Shown: piece after piece, positions 1 to 5,583 of the stretch
Position numbering within the stretch: the first letter of the stretch is position 1
Layout: the number at the start of each line of letters is the position of its first letter
Origin: CSP1-4 sp036559965
GTDB lineage: Bacteria; Chloroflexota; Limnocylindria; Limnocylindrales; CSP1-4
Length of the DNA: 12,120 bases
Assembly (NCBI GenBank): GCA_036559965.1
Contig: DATBSD010000148.1
Location: forward strand, 1-12,120
Direction: 5' to 3'
Notes under the pieces: model-generated
Database searches by the model: none
What the model was told of the DNA's origin: nothing
Seen by the model: only the letters and a program-made list of their open reading frames with translations
Made by a program: the position numbers and the translations under genes

Positions 1-1187
1 AAGCTGAACGTCGAGCCGGCGCCCTCGCGGCTCTCGACCCAGATCCGGCCGCCATGGCTCTCGACGATGTGGCGGGCGATGGCCAAACCAAGGCCCGTGC
101 CGCCCATCCCCCGGACCCGGGCCTTGTCGACCTTGTAGAAACGCTCGAAGACGCGGTCGAGGTCGGCCCGCGGGATGCCCACACCATGATCCTCGACCGA
201 GATCACCACTTCGTCATCGGCCGCGCGACCGTGGACGACGACCTGGCCGCCTTGGGGAGAGAACTTGACGGCATTGTGGAGCAGGTTCAAGAGCACCTGG
301 CCGAGCCGATCATCGTCACCCCGGATCCAGAGCGGCTCATCGGGCAGGTCGTCGCTCAGGTGCACGCGCTGACGCTCGGCGAAGAGGGCCAAGCGCTCGA
401 GACTCGCGCGCACCACGGCGCGCATCTCGACATCGGCAAGGTAGAGGGGCGTCGCTCCCTGTTCGATCTTGGCGAGGTCGAGCAGCTCGGACACCATCTG
501 CGCGAGATGCCCAGTCTCGACGTTGACCTTGTCGACCATGTCGCGAGCACGAGCCGACCCGCCAGTGTCGTCGAGTTCTCTCGTCAAGGTCTCGGCCAGC
601 AGGCGCAGGCTCGTGATGGGCGTCCGGAGCTCGTGCGAGAGGTTGTCCACGAACTCCGCACGAATGCGTTGGAGGCGACGGAGTTCGGTCACGTCCTCGA
701 GGACGAGCCAGACACCCGAGGCCGGCGAGCGGCGGGCACGGACCACGAGACCGGCTCGTTCGCCGTCGCGCGCGGTCAGCTCGCCGTTCGCGGCGCCATC
801 GGCGCGAGCCCGGTCGACGATCGCCTCGACGGCATGGTCGATGAACGCCTCCATCGCGGTTCGGCCCACGAGGCCGCCGGTCGGCGCTCCAACGAAGACG
901 TGCGCCGCATGGTTCGCGAACGAGATGACGTCGTCGTCGGCGACCCGGATGACGCCGATGCCGATGAACTCGAGCAGGAACGACAGATCGCGCTCGCCGA
1001 GCGAGGCGCGATCGAGCGCCACTCTTCGGGCGGTCGCCGCCTCCAGCGCTGCGCTCTCGAGGTCATCGGCCGGGCCCGCCTCGAGCGCCGTGCGGACGCG
1101 CGCAAGCGACGATCCGCGCGAGATCGCCAGCCAGAGCGCCGCGATCAACGCGATCGCAAGCCCGATGACGACCGCCTCGAGTCCCAT
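1..1187 (-). CDS. phoR: PhoR-like sensor histidine kinase (C-terminus cut by window edge)
   Basis: Membrane-bound histidine kinase, the probable partner of the PhoB-like regulator at 1701-2414; it would sense phosphate status (or a related cue) and phosphorylate that regulator. I see 395 codons before the frame leaves the window. In order: one N-terminal membrane helix (residues 5-22), a PAS-like domain (about 65-168), then HisKA with the phospho-acceptor box SHELRTP (His185). The HATPase domain has its N box NLLHNAVKFS (Asn305), G1 box DHGVGIP (333-339), F box FERFYK and G2 box GTGLGLAI (363-370). Only the last few residues are missing. The ATG at 1187 is fixed by an in-frame TAG four codons upstream and a following membrane helix. 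A single helix without a periplasmic loop, followed by PAS, is the short PhoR layout of Gram-positive and Chloroflexi-type bacteria. The kinase call is nearly certain; the phosphate role is inferred from architecture and neighbour. Confidence 0.88.
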   Translation of the reverse strand, partial: MGLEAVVIGLAIALIAALWLAISRGSSLARVRTALEAGPADDLESAALEAATARRVALDRASLGERDLSFLLEFIGIGVIRVADDDVISFANHAAHVFVGAPTGGLVGRTAMEAFIDHAVEAIVDRARADGAANGELTARDGERAGLVVRARRSPASGVWLVLEDVTELRRLQRIRAEFVDNLSHELRTPITSLRLLAETLTRELDDTGGSARARDMVDKVNVETGHLAQMVSELLDLAKIEQGATPLYLADVEMRAVVRASLERLALFAERQRVHLSDDLPDEPLWIRGDDDRLGQVLLNLLHNAVKFSPQGGQVVVHGRAADDEVVISVEDHGVGIPRADLDRVFERFYKVDKARVRGMGGTGLGLAIARHIVESHGGRIWVESREGAGSTFS

Positions 1188-1236
1188 GCCCGAAGTCTAC
1201 GGTCCGGCGCGTGCGGTTCCCGACCGTGCCGGCAGA

Positions 1237-1605
1237 TCAGCGTCGCCCGACGATCGACCCGCTTCGCGCCGCGCGGCTTCGCTCCAGCACGTCGGCGAAC
1301 GGTGCCGATCGACGTCCGTTGGCCAGCTCGGTCCAGCGCATCGCGTAGGCCAGCTCGAGGGCCGTGGCGGCGCCGGTTCCCAGCCACCAGGCTGCCGAAC
1401 GGCCGGCTCGACGCGCCTCCCGACCGTAGCTCGCCCGGAGGGCGACGCGATCGAGGATGGGCGCCAACTGGCTGCGGACGACATCGACGGACGGGCCGAT
1501 GCCAGCCGTTCGCCAGTTGGCGGTCACGCGGTTGTCCGAAGCCACGAGGCTCCGCAGCAGCGCAGCATCGATCGCCAGGCGCGCAGCGTCATCCACGCCC
1601 GTCAT
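1237..1605 (-). CDS. hypothetical protein between PhoB-like and PhoR-like genes
   Basis: I do not recognise this 122-residue protein. It is predicted mostly helical and rich in Ala and Arg, with one moderately hydrophobic stretch (AWWLGTGAATALELAYA, about residues 79-95) that may be a buried or membrane-associated helix. There is no signal peptide and no catalytic motif. It lies 95 bp downstream of the regulator gene and 49 bp upstream of the kinase gene, so it is probably co-transcribed with the kinase. Two starts are possible: ATG at 1605 (MTGVDDAARLAIDAALL) and ATG at 1629, adding eight residues. I prefer 1605 because the 1629 codon lies inside a Pho-box-like repeat array, though neither start has a strong Shine-Dalgarno. 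It is not PhoU (too short, no PhoU repeats). Its residue composition looks like real protein, unlike the overlapping frames here. Confidence 0.6.
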   Translation of the reverse strand: MTGVDDAARLAIDAALLRSLVASDNRVTANWRTAGIGPSVDVVRSQLAPILDRVALRASYGREARRAGRSAAWWLGTGAATALELAYAMRWTELANGRRSAPFADVLERSRAARSGSIVGRR

Positions 1606-1615
1606 GCGAGTGCTC

Positions 1616-1644
1616 GGTGAGCACGTCATGAACGGCCCGTCAAC
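1616..1644 (-). promoter_or_regulatory. Pho-box-like triple repeat, 11-bp period, before the 1237-1605 gene
   Basis: On the minus strand three 7-bp units follow each other at 11-bp spacing: GTTGACG (1644-1638), GTTCATG (1633-1627) and GCTCACC (1622-1616). The 11-bp periodic direct repeat of a GTTCACC-like heptamer is the known form of actinobacterial PhoP boxes. The array ends about 10 bp upstream of the ATG at 1605. The units are degenerate, so chance similarity is possible. Confidence 0.35.
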
Positions 1645-1700
1645 GTCGCCGCTTCGGCGCCGATGGACGATCGCGGGGCAGCGAGTCGCGCGCGGTAGCC

Positions 1701-2414
1701 CTATGCGCCCGGGCGGCGGAAGACGTAGCCCACGCCGCGGACGGTGTGCAGGTAGCGAGGCGACCCGGGATCGGCTTCCACGGCGGCGCGAAGCCAATGG
1801 ACATGGACATCGACCGTGCGGCTCTCCCCGGCATAGTCGTAGCCCCAGACCTGCTCGAGGAGCTGGTCACGCGTGAAGGCCTGGCCGGGATGTCGGAGCA
1901 GGAACGCGAGCAGCTCGAAAGCCTTTGGCTTGACCGGAACCTCCTGGCCGTCGCGCAGGATCCGGTGGCCGGCCAGGTCGACGTCGACGTCATCAAGGCT
2001 GATGGGCGCCGGTGACTCATTGAGGCCGATGCCGGCACCCTGCTCGGTCCGGCGCAGCAGAGCCCGCACGCGAGCCTGGAGCTCGGGCAGGCTGAAGGGC
2101 TTGGTCACGTAGTCGTCGGCTCCCAGCTCGAGGCCGACGACCTTGTCGATCTCTGCGTCACGGGCGGTCAGCATCAGGATGGGCACCTGCGACTCGCGCC
2201 GGATGATGCGGCAGACCTCCGTGCCCGACAGCTCGGGCAGCATGAGATCGAGCACGATGAGGTCCGGTCGCGTGGCGCGAAAGACGCTCAGCGCCTGTGC
2301 GCCGTCAGCCGCCGTGACGACCTCGTAGCCGTCGCGCTCGAGATTCCAGGCGAGGGTCTCGAGGATGGTCGGCTCGTCGTCGACGACGAGGATGGTGCGC
2401 GCCATGGGCGGCAT
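1701..2414 (-). CDS. phoB: PhoB/PhoP-like OmpR-family response regulator
   Basis: A 237-residue DNA-binding response regulator, full length for the OmpR/PhoB family. The receiver domain (about 6-122) has acidic residues Asp12 and Asp13, phospho-acceptor Asp56 in VLDLMLP, the switch Thr83 and Lys105 in TKPF. The winged-helix domain (about 136-234) has the recognition segment SRTVDVHVHWLRAAVE and the end TVRGVGYVF typical of PhoB-type proteins. When phosphorylated it should bind direct repeats as a dimer. The kinase at 1-1187, separated from it by one small gene, is the expected partner. The start could be ATG at 2414 (MPPMART) or ATG at 2405 (MARTILVVDD); neither has a visible Shine-Dalgarno, and the second gives the more usual N-terminus. 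A direct-repeat site lies 12 bp upstream of 2414, suggesting autoregulation. Family is certain; the phosphate role is inferred from similarity and from the PhoR-like neighbour. Confidence 0.9.
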   Translation of the reverse strand: MPPMARTILVVDDEPTILETLAWNLERDGYEVVTAADGAQALSVFRATRPDLIVLDLMLPELSGTEVCRIIRRESQVPILMLTARDAEIDKVVGLELGADDYVTKPFSLPELQARVRALLRRTEQGAGIGLNESPAPISLDDVDVDLAGHRILRDGQEVPVKPKAFELLAFLLRHPGQAFTRDQLLEQVWGYDYAGESRTVDVHVHWLRAAVEADPGSPRYLHTVRGVGYVFRRPGA

Positions 2415-2426
2415 CGTAGTGGCGAC

Positions 2427-2446
2427 GCGTTAACGTCGCGTCAACG
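2427..2446 (-). promoter_or_regulatory. Pho-box-like direct repeat upstream of the PhoB-like gene
   Basis: On the minus strand CGTTGACGC (2446-2438) is followed, exactly 11 bp on, by CGTTAACGC (2435-2427); the 9-mers agree at 8 of 9 positions. This spacing is what two head-to-tail OmpR/PhoB-family monomers recognise. It sits just upstream of the regulator's start at 2414 in a gap of only 57 bp, where the promoter must also lie if the gene has its own. The TTGACG within the first unit could double as a -35 element, but I see no well-spaced -10. Confidence 0.45.
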
Positions 2447-2448
2447 GA

Positions 2449-2464
2449 GCGGCGGAGCCGTCGC
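2449..2464 (-). terminator. possible weak hairpin after the permease gene
   Basis: Six base pairs (one G-T) around a 4-base loop: GCGGCG (2449-2454) with CGTCGC (2459-2464), starting 8 bp beyond the permease stop codon. No T-run follows, so it is at best a weak or Rho-assisted terminator, and such short GC hairpins are common by chance in this composition. Confidence 0.2.
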
Positions 2465-2471
2465 GCTGCGG

Positions 2472-4493
2472 TCAGGCCCGTCGATACGGGACGTCGGCGA
2501 CGAGGATGCCGGGCCGCCCGAGCAGCTCCGCGCGGATGCGGTGGGCATTGTCGTTGTACAGGAAGCGCTCCCACCAGTGGCGCGGCACGACTTCGGGCAG
2601 CAGGACGATGACGACGCCCTCGCCGTCGCCCTGGGCGATGTGCTCGAAGTACCGGACGAGCGGCCGCACGAGCTTGCGGAAGGGCGACTCGACGATCACG
2701 AAGTCGATGCCCGGCAGCTGTCGCCGGAAGCGCTCGCGGAGAGCCTCGCCGGCCGCCACGTCGTCGGTCGCGTGGATGGCGGTCACGTGCTCGGCCATGG
2801 TCCGCGCGAACTTGACCGACTGGACGACGTCGCGTGTCAGGTCGGCGACGGGCAGGAAGACCTGCTGGCTGCGTCGTGGCGGACCGATGACGACCTCCGG
2901 CTCGACGCCCACATCGAGCCGCCGACGCTCGTACTGGCGGTGGACGAACCGCATGGCCACGATGAGCGCCGGGATGATGACGATGATGAGCCACGCTCCG
3001 AGCGCGAACTTGGCGACTGCGAAGATGACGGCGACGATGGCACAGGCCACGGCGCCGACGCCGTTGATGACGATGCCCGGCCGCCAGCCGGCTCCCCGCT
3101 CGCGCCACCAGTGGCGGACCATGCCGGTCTGGGAGACCGTGATCGACGTGAAGACGCCGATGGCGTAGAGGGGGATGAGGGCCTCGACGCGCCCGCCGAA
3201 GGCCGCCAGGACGGCGATGGCGACCACGGCCAGGGCGACGATGCCGGCGCCGAAGGCCAGCCGCTCGCCGCGGTACGCGAAGCGGCTGGGCATGAAGCCG
3301 TCGCGCGCGAGGAACGACGCCAGCCTCGGAAAGTCGGCGAAGGCGGTGTTGGCGGCGAGCACGAGGATGCCCATCGTCGCGAGCTGGAAGACGTAGTAGA
3401 CCGGTCCCGGCCCGAAGACCGCGCGACCGAGCTGCGAAAGCACCGTCTCCTGTGGCGAGGGGCTCGCGCCAGCTACCAGCGCCAGGGCCGAGATGCCCAG
3501 GAACATGACTGCCACGAGGGCGCCCATGACCGTCAGCGTCAGACGGGCGTTGCGCCACTCGGGGCGTCGGAAGGCGGGCACGCCGTTGGAGATGGCTTCC
3601 ACGCCGGTGATCGCGCTGCAGCCGTCGGCGAATGCACGCATGAGCAGGAGCAGGCCGAGGGACTCGACGACCGGCACATCGGGGGCCACGACGCCTGTGA
3701 CCGTGGGCGGGTGGCCCAGCAGTGTGCGTCCGAGACCGAAGGTGATGAGGCCGAGCGTCGTGGCCAGGAAGACGTACGTCGGCAGGGCGAAGATCGTGCC
3801 GCTTTCGCGGATGCCGCGCAGGTTGATGAGCATGATGCCGACGATGAACACCGCCGCGATCTCGACGCGGTGGTCGGCCAGCGGCCCGGGGAAGGCCGAC
3901 GTGATGGCCGCCACCCCAGCTGCCACGCTGACCGAAACCGTCAGGACATAGTCGACGAGCAGCGCGCCGCCGGCCACGAGGCTGGCCGTCGTGCCCAGAT
4001 TCTCGCGCGCCACGATGTAGCTGCCGCCGCCATGCGGATAGGCTCGGATGGTCTGGCGGTACGAGACGACGATGATGCCGAAGACGGCCACGATGACGAT
4101 CGAGATGGGCATCGTGAGCCACAAGAGGGCGCTGCCGGCGACGATGAGCGTGAACATGATCGACTCGGTCGCGTAGGCGACCGATGAGAGGTTGTCGCTC
4201 GAGAAGACGGCCAGGGCCTTGACCTTGCCGAGCCGCTCTTCGTGCTCCTCGTCGGTCGCCAGCGGCCGCCCGAACAGGACGCGGCGGAGCCGGATGGCGG
4301 CCGCCTCGCCCGGGCCTCGCGGCGCGAACGTCGCCGCCTGGGCCGTCAGCACCCCTGGGCCGCGGTAGCGGAACGGCCGCACCGCCGGCCGTCGGACGCG
4401 GACCCGCCGGTCGCCGACGTGGCGACCGGCCAGGCTCTTCGGCTCGTCAGCGCCCGCTTCCGGATCGGGCCGCGCGTCGCCCTGTGTGCTCAT
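2472..4493 (-). CDS. KimA/KUP-like potassium permease (APC superfamily)
   Basis: A 673-residue inner-membrane transporter, most likely a proton-coupled K+ importer related to Bacillus subtilis KimA (YdaO). About 12 hydrophobic segments lie between residues 93 and 515; the last about 150 residues are a soluble cytoplasmic domain with a USP-like stretch (about 545-600). The first broken helix carries FSSDNLSSVAYATE, and a later one carries LLVDYVLTVSVS. From memory, KimA K+ ligands are D36, Y43, D117 and Y118; here D100, Y107, D181 and Y182 match with a constant offset of 64. Y443 in PLYAIGVF is near the position expected for KimA Y377. The extra 64 residues are a hydrophilic, Arg-rich N-terminal extension. 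ATG 4493 overlaps the upstream stop by 4 bp (ATGA), and no Shine-Dalgarno is seen, so translation is probably coupled. An adjacent KdpDE-type pair supports the K+ role. Transport of an amino acid instead cannot be excluded. Confidence 0.8.
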   Translation of the reverse strand: MSTQGDARPDPEAGADEPKSLAGRHVGDRRVRVRRPAVRPFRYRGPGVLTAQAATFAPRGPGEAAAIRLRRVLFGRPLATDEEHEERLGKVKALAVFSSDNLSSVAYATESIMFTLIVAGSALLWLTMPISIVIVAVFGIIVVSYRQTIRAYPHGGGSYIVARENLGTTASLVAGGALLVDYVLTVSVSVAAGVAAITSAFPGPLADHRVEIAAVFIVGIMLINLRGIRESGTIFALPTYVFLATTLGLITFGLGRTLLGHPPTVTGVVAPDVPVVESLGLLLLMRAFADGCSAITGVEAISNGVPAFRRPEWRNARLTLTVMGALVAVMFLGISALALVAGASPSPQETVLSQLGRAVFGPGPVYYVFQLATMGILVLAANTAFADFPRLASFLARDGFMPSRFAYRGERLAFGAGIVALAVVAIAVLAAFGGRVEALIPLYAIGVFTSITVSQTGMVRHWWRERGAGWRPGIVINGVGAVACAIVAVIFAVAKFALGAWLIIVIIPALIVAMRFVHRQYERRRLDVGVEPEVVIGPPRRSQQVFLPVADLTRDVVQSVKFARTMAEHVTAIHATDDVAAGEALRERFRRQLPGIDFVIVESPFRKLVRPLVRYFEHIAQGDGEGVVIVLLPEVVPRHWWERFLYNDNAHRIRAELLGRPGILVADVPYRRA

Positions 4494-4738
4494 CGGTCGG
4501 CGGCGCTGACGACGATGGCCGTGGTGCCATGGACGCCTCGGTCGACGGTGACGACGACGCCGGACTCGACGCCCTCCGCCGTCACGCGAGGCAGCAGGCG
4601 TTCGCCGAAGCGCAGCCCGCTGAGGGTCACCCGGCTCGCCTGGTGGCTGGCCACGAGCGCGATGGCGCCGCGCACGGATGACAGATCCGATCCCAACGCC
4701 TGCGCGCGATCACGCTCCCTGGAGGCACGCTGTCGCAT
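4490..4738 (-). CDS. 82-residue hypothetical protein coupled to the K+ permease
   Basis: I do not recognise this family. The protein has a basic, charged N-terminal helix (about residues 1-32) followed by what look like several beta strands (RVTLSGLRF, then ESGVVVTVDRG and TTAIVVSAADR), suggesting a small alpha/beta domain without membrane segments or cysteines. Its TGA overlaps the permease ATG in an ATGA junction, which argues that it is really translated and made together with the transporter. The start is uncertain: a GAGGA stretch lies directly against the ATG at 4738 with no spacer, too close for a normal Shine-Dalgarno. Upstream, at 4794-4812, is an exact direct repeat that probably controls it. 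A role as an accessory or regulatory partner of the permease is a guess from position only. Confidence 0.6.
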   Translation of the reverse strand: MRQRASRERDRAQALGSDLSSVRGAIALVASHQASRVTLSGLRFGERLLPRVTAEGVESGVVVTVDRGVHGTTAIVVSAADR

Positions 4739-4793
4739 TCCTCGACCGTAGCCCGCTGGTCCAAGCGGCCGGCCCTCGTGCGACGCTGGAACG

Positions 4794-4812
4794 GCTCAAC
4801 AGTCGCTCAACA
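4794..4812 (-). promoter_or_regulatory. direct repeat TGTTGAGC, 11-bp period: likely response-regulator operator
   Basis: The 8-mer TGTTGAGC occurs twice on the minus strand (4812-4805 and 4801-4794), identical and 11 bp apart. It lies about 56 bp upstream of the 82-residue gene that leads into the permease. The geometry fits an OmpR-family dimer site, and the nearest such regulator is the KdpE-like gene ending at 4861. The core GTTGA is shared with the repeat upstream of the PhoB-like gene. Confidence 0.5.
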
Positions 4813-4835
4813 TCGAGGGACCGCCGCCGCGGCTG

Positions 4836-4851
4836 GGCCCCGCACCGGGCC
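4836..4851 (-). terminator. possible GC hairpin after the kdpE-like gene
   Basis: GGCCC (4836-4840) pairs perfectly with GGGCC (4847-4851) around a 6-base loop, beginning 9 bp past the regulator's stop codon. It would separate the kinase/regulator transcript from the permease transcript. No T-run follows, so the call is tentative. Confidence 0.25.
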
Positions 4852-4860
4852 GCCGGACGC

Positions 4861-5583
4861 TCAGGGATCGCGAACGCGGTAGCCGATGCCCGGCTCGGCT
4901 TCGATGAGCGACGCGGCCTGGCCGGTCGGATCGGCTGCCCGGAGCTTGCGCCGCAGACGGCTGACGTAGACGTGCAGGTAGTGCGTCTCGGTCGAGTACG
5001 CGGTGCCCCAGATGGCGCGCAGCAGACGGCCCGTCGTCACGACCGTACCGGCTCGTCCGAGGAGCACCTTGAGCAGCTCGTACTCGCGCGGCGTGAGCTC
5101 CAGGAGCGTGTCCTCGACACGCGTCTCCCGCCGAGCGATGTCGAGGGACACCGGACCCACCCGCAGGACGCCACCCGGCTCCGCCTCGGCGCCGCCGGCG
5201 CGTCGCAGGAGCGCCCCCACACGGGCGCGCAACTCGGCCATCCCGAACGGCTTCGTCAGGTAGTCGTCGGCGCCCTCATCGAGCGCGCTGACGCGGTCGG
5301 ACTCCTCGCCGCGGGCCGAGATGATGAGGATGGGCGTGGCCGCGTCGGCGCGGACCCGGCGTACCACGTGCACCCCGTCGCGGTCGGGCAGTCCGAGATC
5401 GAGCAGGATGAGATCCGGCCGCCCCGCATCCCAGGCGCGCAGCGCTGTGGCGACCGTCTCCGCCTGCTCGACCCGGTAGCCATGCCCCGCCAGGTTGGCG
5501 GCGACGGCATCGCGGGTCGCTGCGTCGTCCTCGATGAGCAGCAGCCGTGCTCCCGGGACAACGGTGGGCCGTGAGCCGGTCAC
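4861..5583 (-). CDS. kdpE: KdpE-like OmpR-family response regulator
   Basis: A 240-residue response regulator. The receiver domain (about 13-128) shows the acidic cluster IEDD (17-20), phospho-acceptor Asp62 in LDLGLP, Ser89 in the switch position and Lys111 in TKPF. The winged-helix domain (about 140-238) carries LTPREYELLKVLL and the recognition segment HYLHVYVSRLRRKLR, with the ending EAEPGIGYRV, the pattern typical of KdpE. KdpE regulators act on K+ uptake genes once phosphorylated by KdpD, under K+ limitation or ionic stress. The start is GTG at 5583, overlapping the kinase stop in a GTGA junction; no Shine-Dalgarno is visible, so translation is likely coupled to the kinase. The gene stands directly upstream of the K+ permease unit. 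The OmpR class is certain; the KdpE assignment rests on the C-terminal motif and the partner kinase. Confidence 0.85.
   Translation of the reverse strand: MTGSRPTVVPGARLLLIEDDAATRDAVAANLAGHGYRVEQAETVATALRAWDAGRPDLILLDLGLPDRDGVHVVRRVRADAATPILIISARGEESDRVSALDEGADDYLTKPFGMAELRARVGALLRRAGGAEAEPGGVLRVGPVSLDIARRETRVEDTLLELTPREYELLKVLLGRAGTVVTTGRLLRAIWGTAYSTETHYLHVYVSRLRRKLRAADPTGQAASLIEAEPGIGYRVRDP

Noticed and set aside
1610..1624. Perfect 6-bp inverted repeat GTGCTC / GAGCAC with 3-base loop
   Set aside because: It overlaps the third Pho-box-like unit and is too short to call a hairpin or operator on its own.
54..1631. Long plus-strand open frame opposite the PhoR-like kinase
   Set aside because: It is antisense to a kinase with all HisKA/HATPase motifs; its product is Arg/Asp/Glu-rich low-complexity sequence typical of an antisense shadow in GC-rich DNA.
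1606..1797. Extension of the small gene before phoR up to an ATG at 1797
   Set aside because: It would overlap the end of the PhoB-like gene by about 100 bp and is Arg/Pro-rich shadow sequence; the protein-like part begins at 1629 or 1605.
2305..4122. 605-codon minus-strand frame overlapping the permease and the PhoB-like gene
   Set aside because: Out-of-frame reading of two confident genes; product is Arg/His/Pro repeats without any fold.
2541..4187. 548-codon plus-strand open frame opposite the permease
   Set aside because: Extremely Asp/Glu/Gly/His-rich product with no domain, mirror of hydrophobic transmembrane codons on the other strand.
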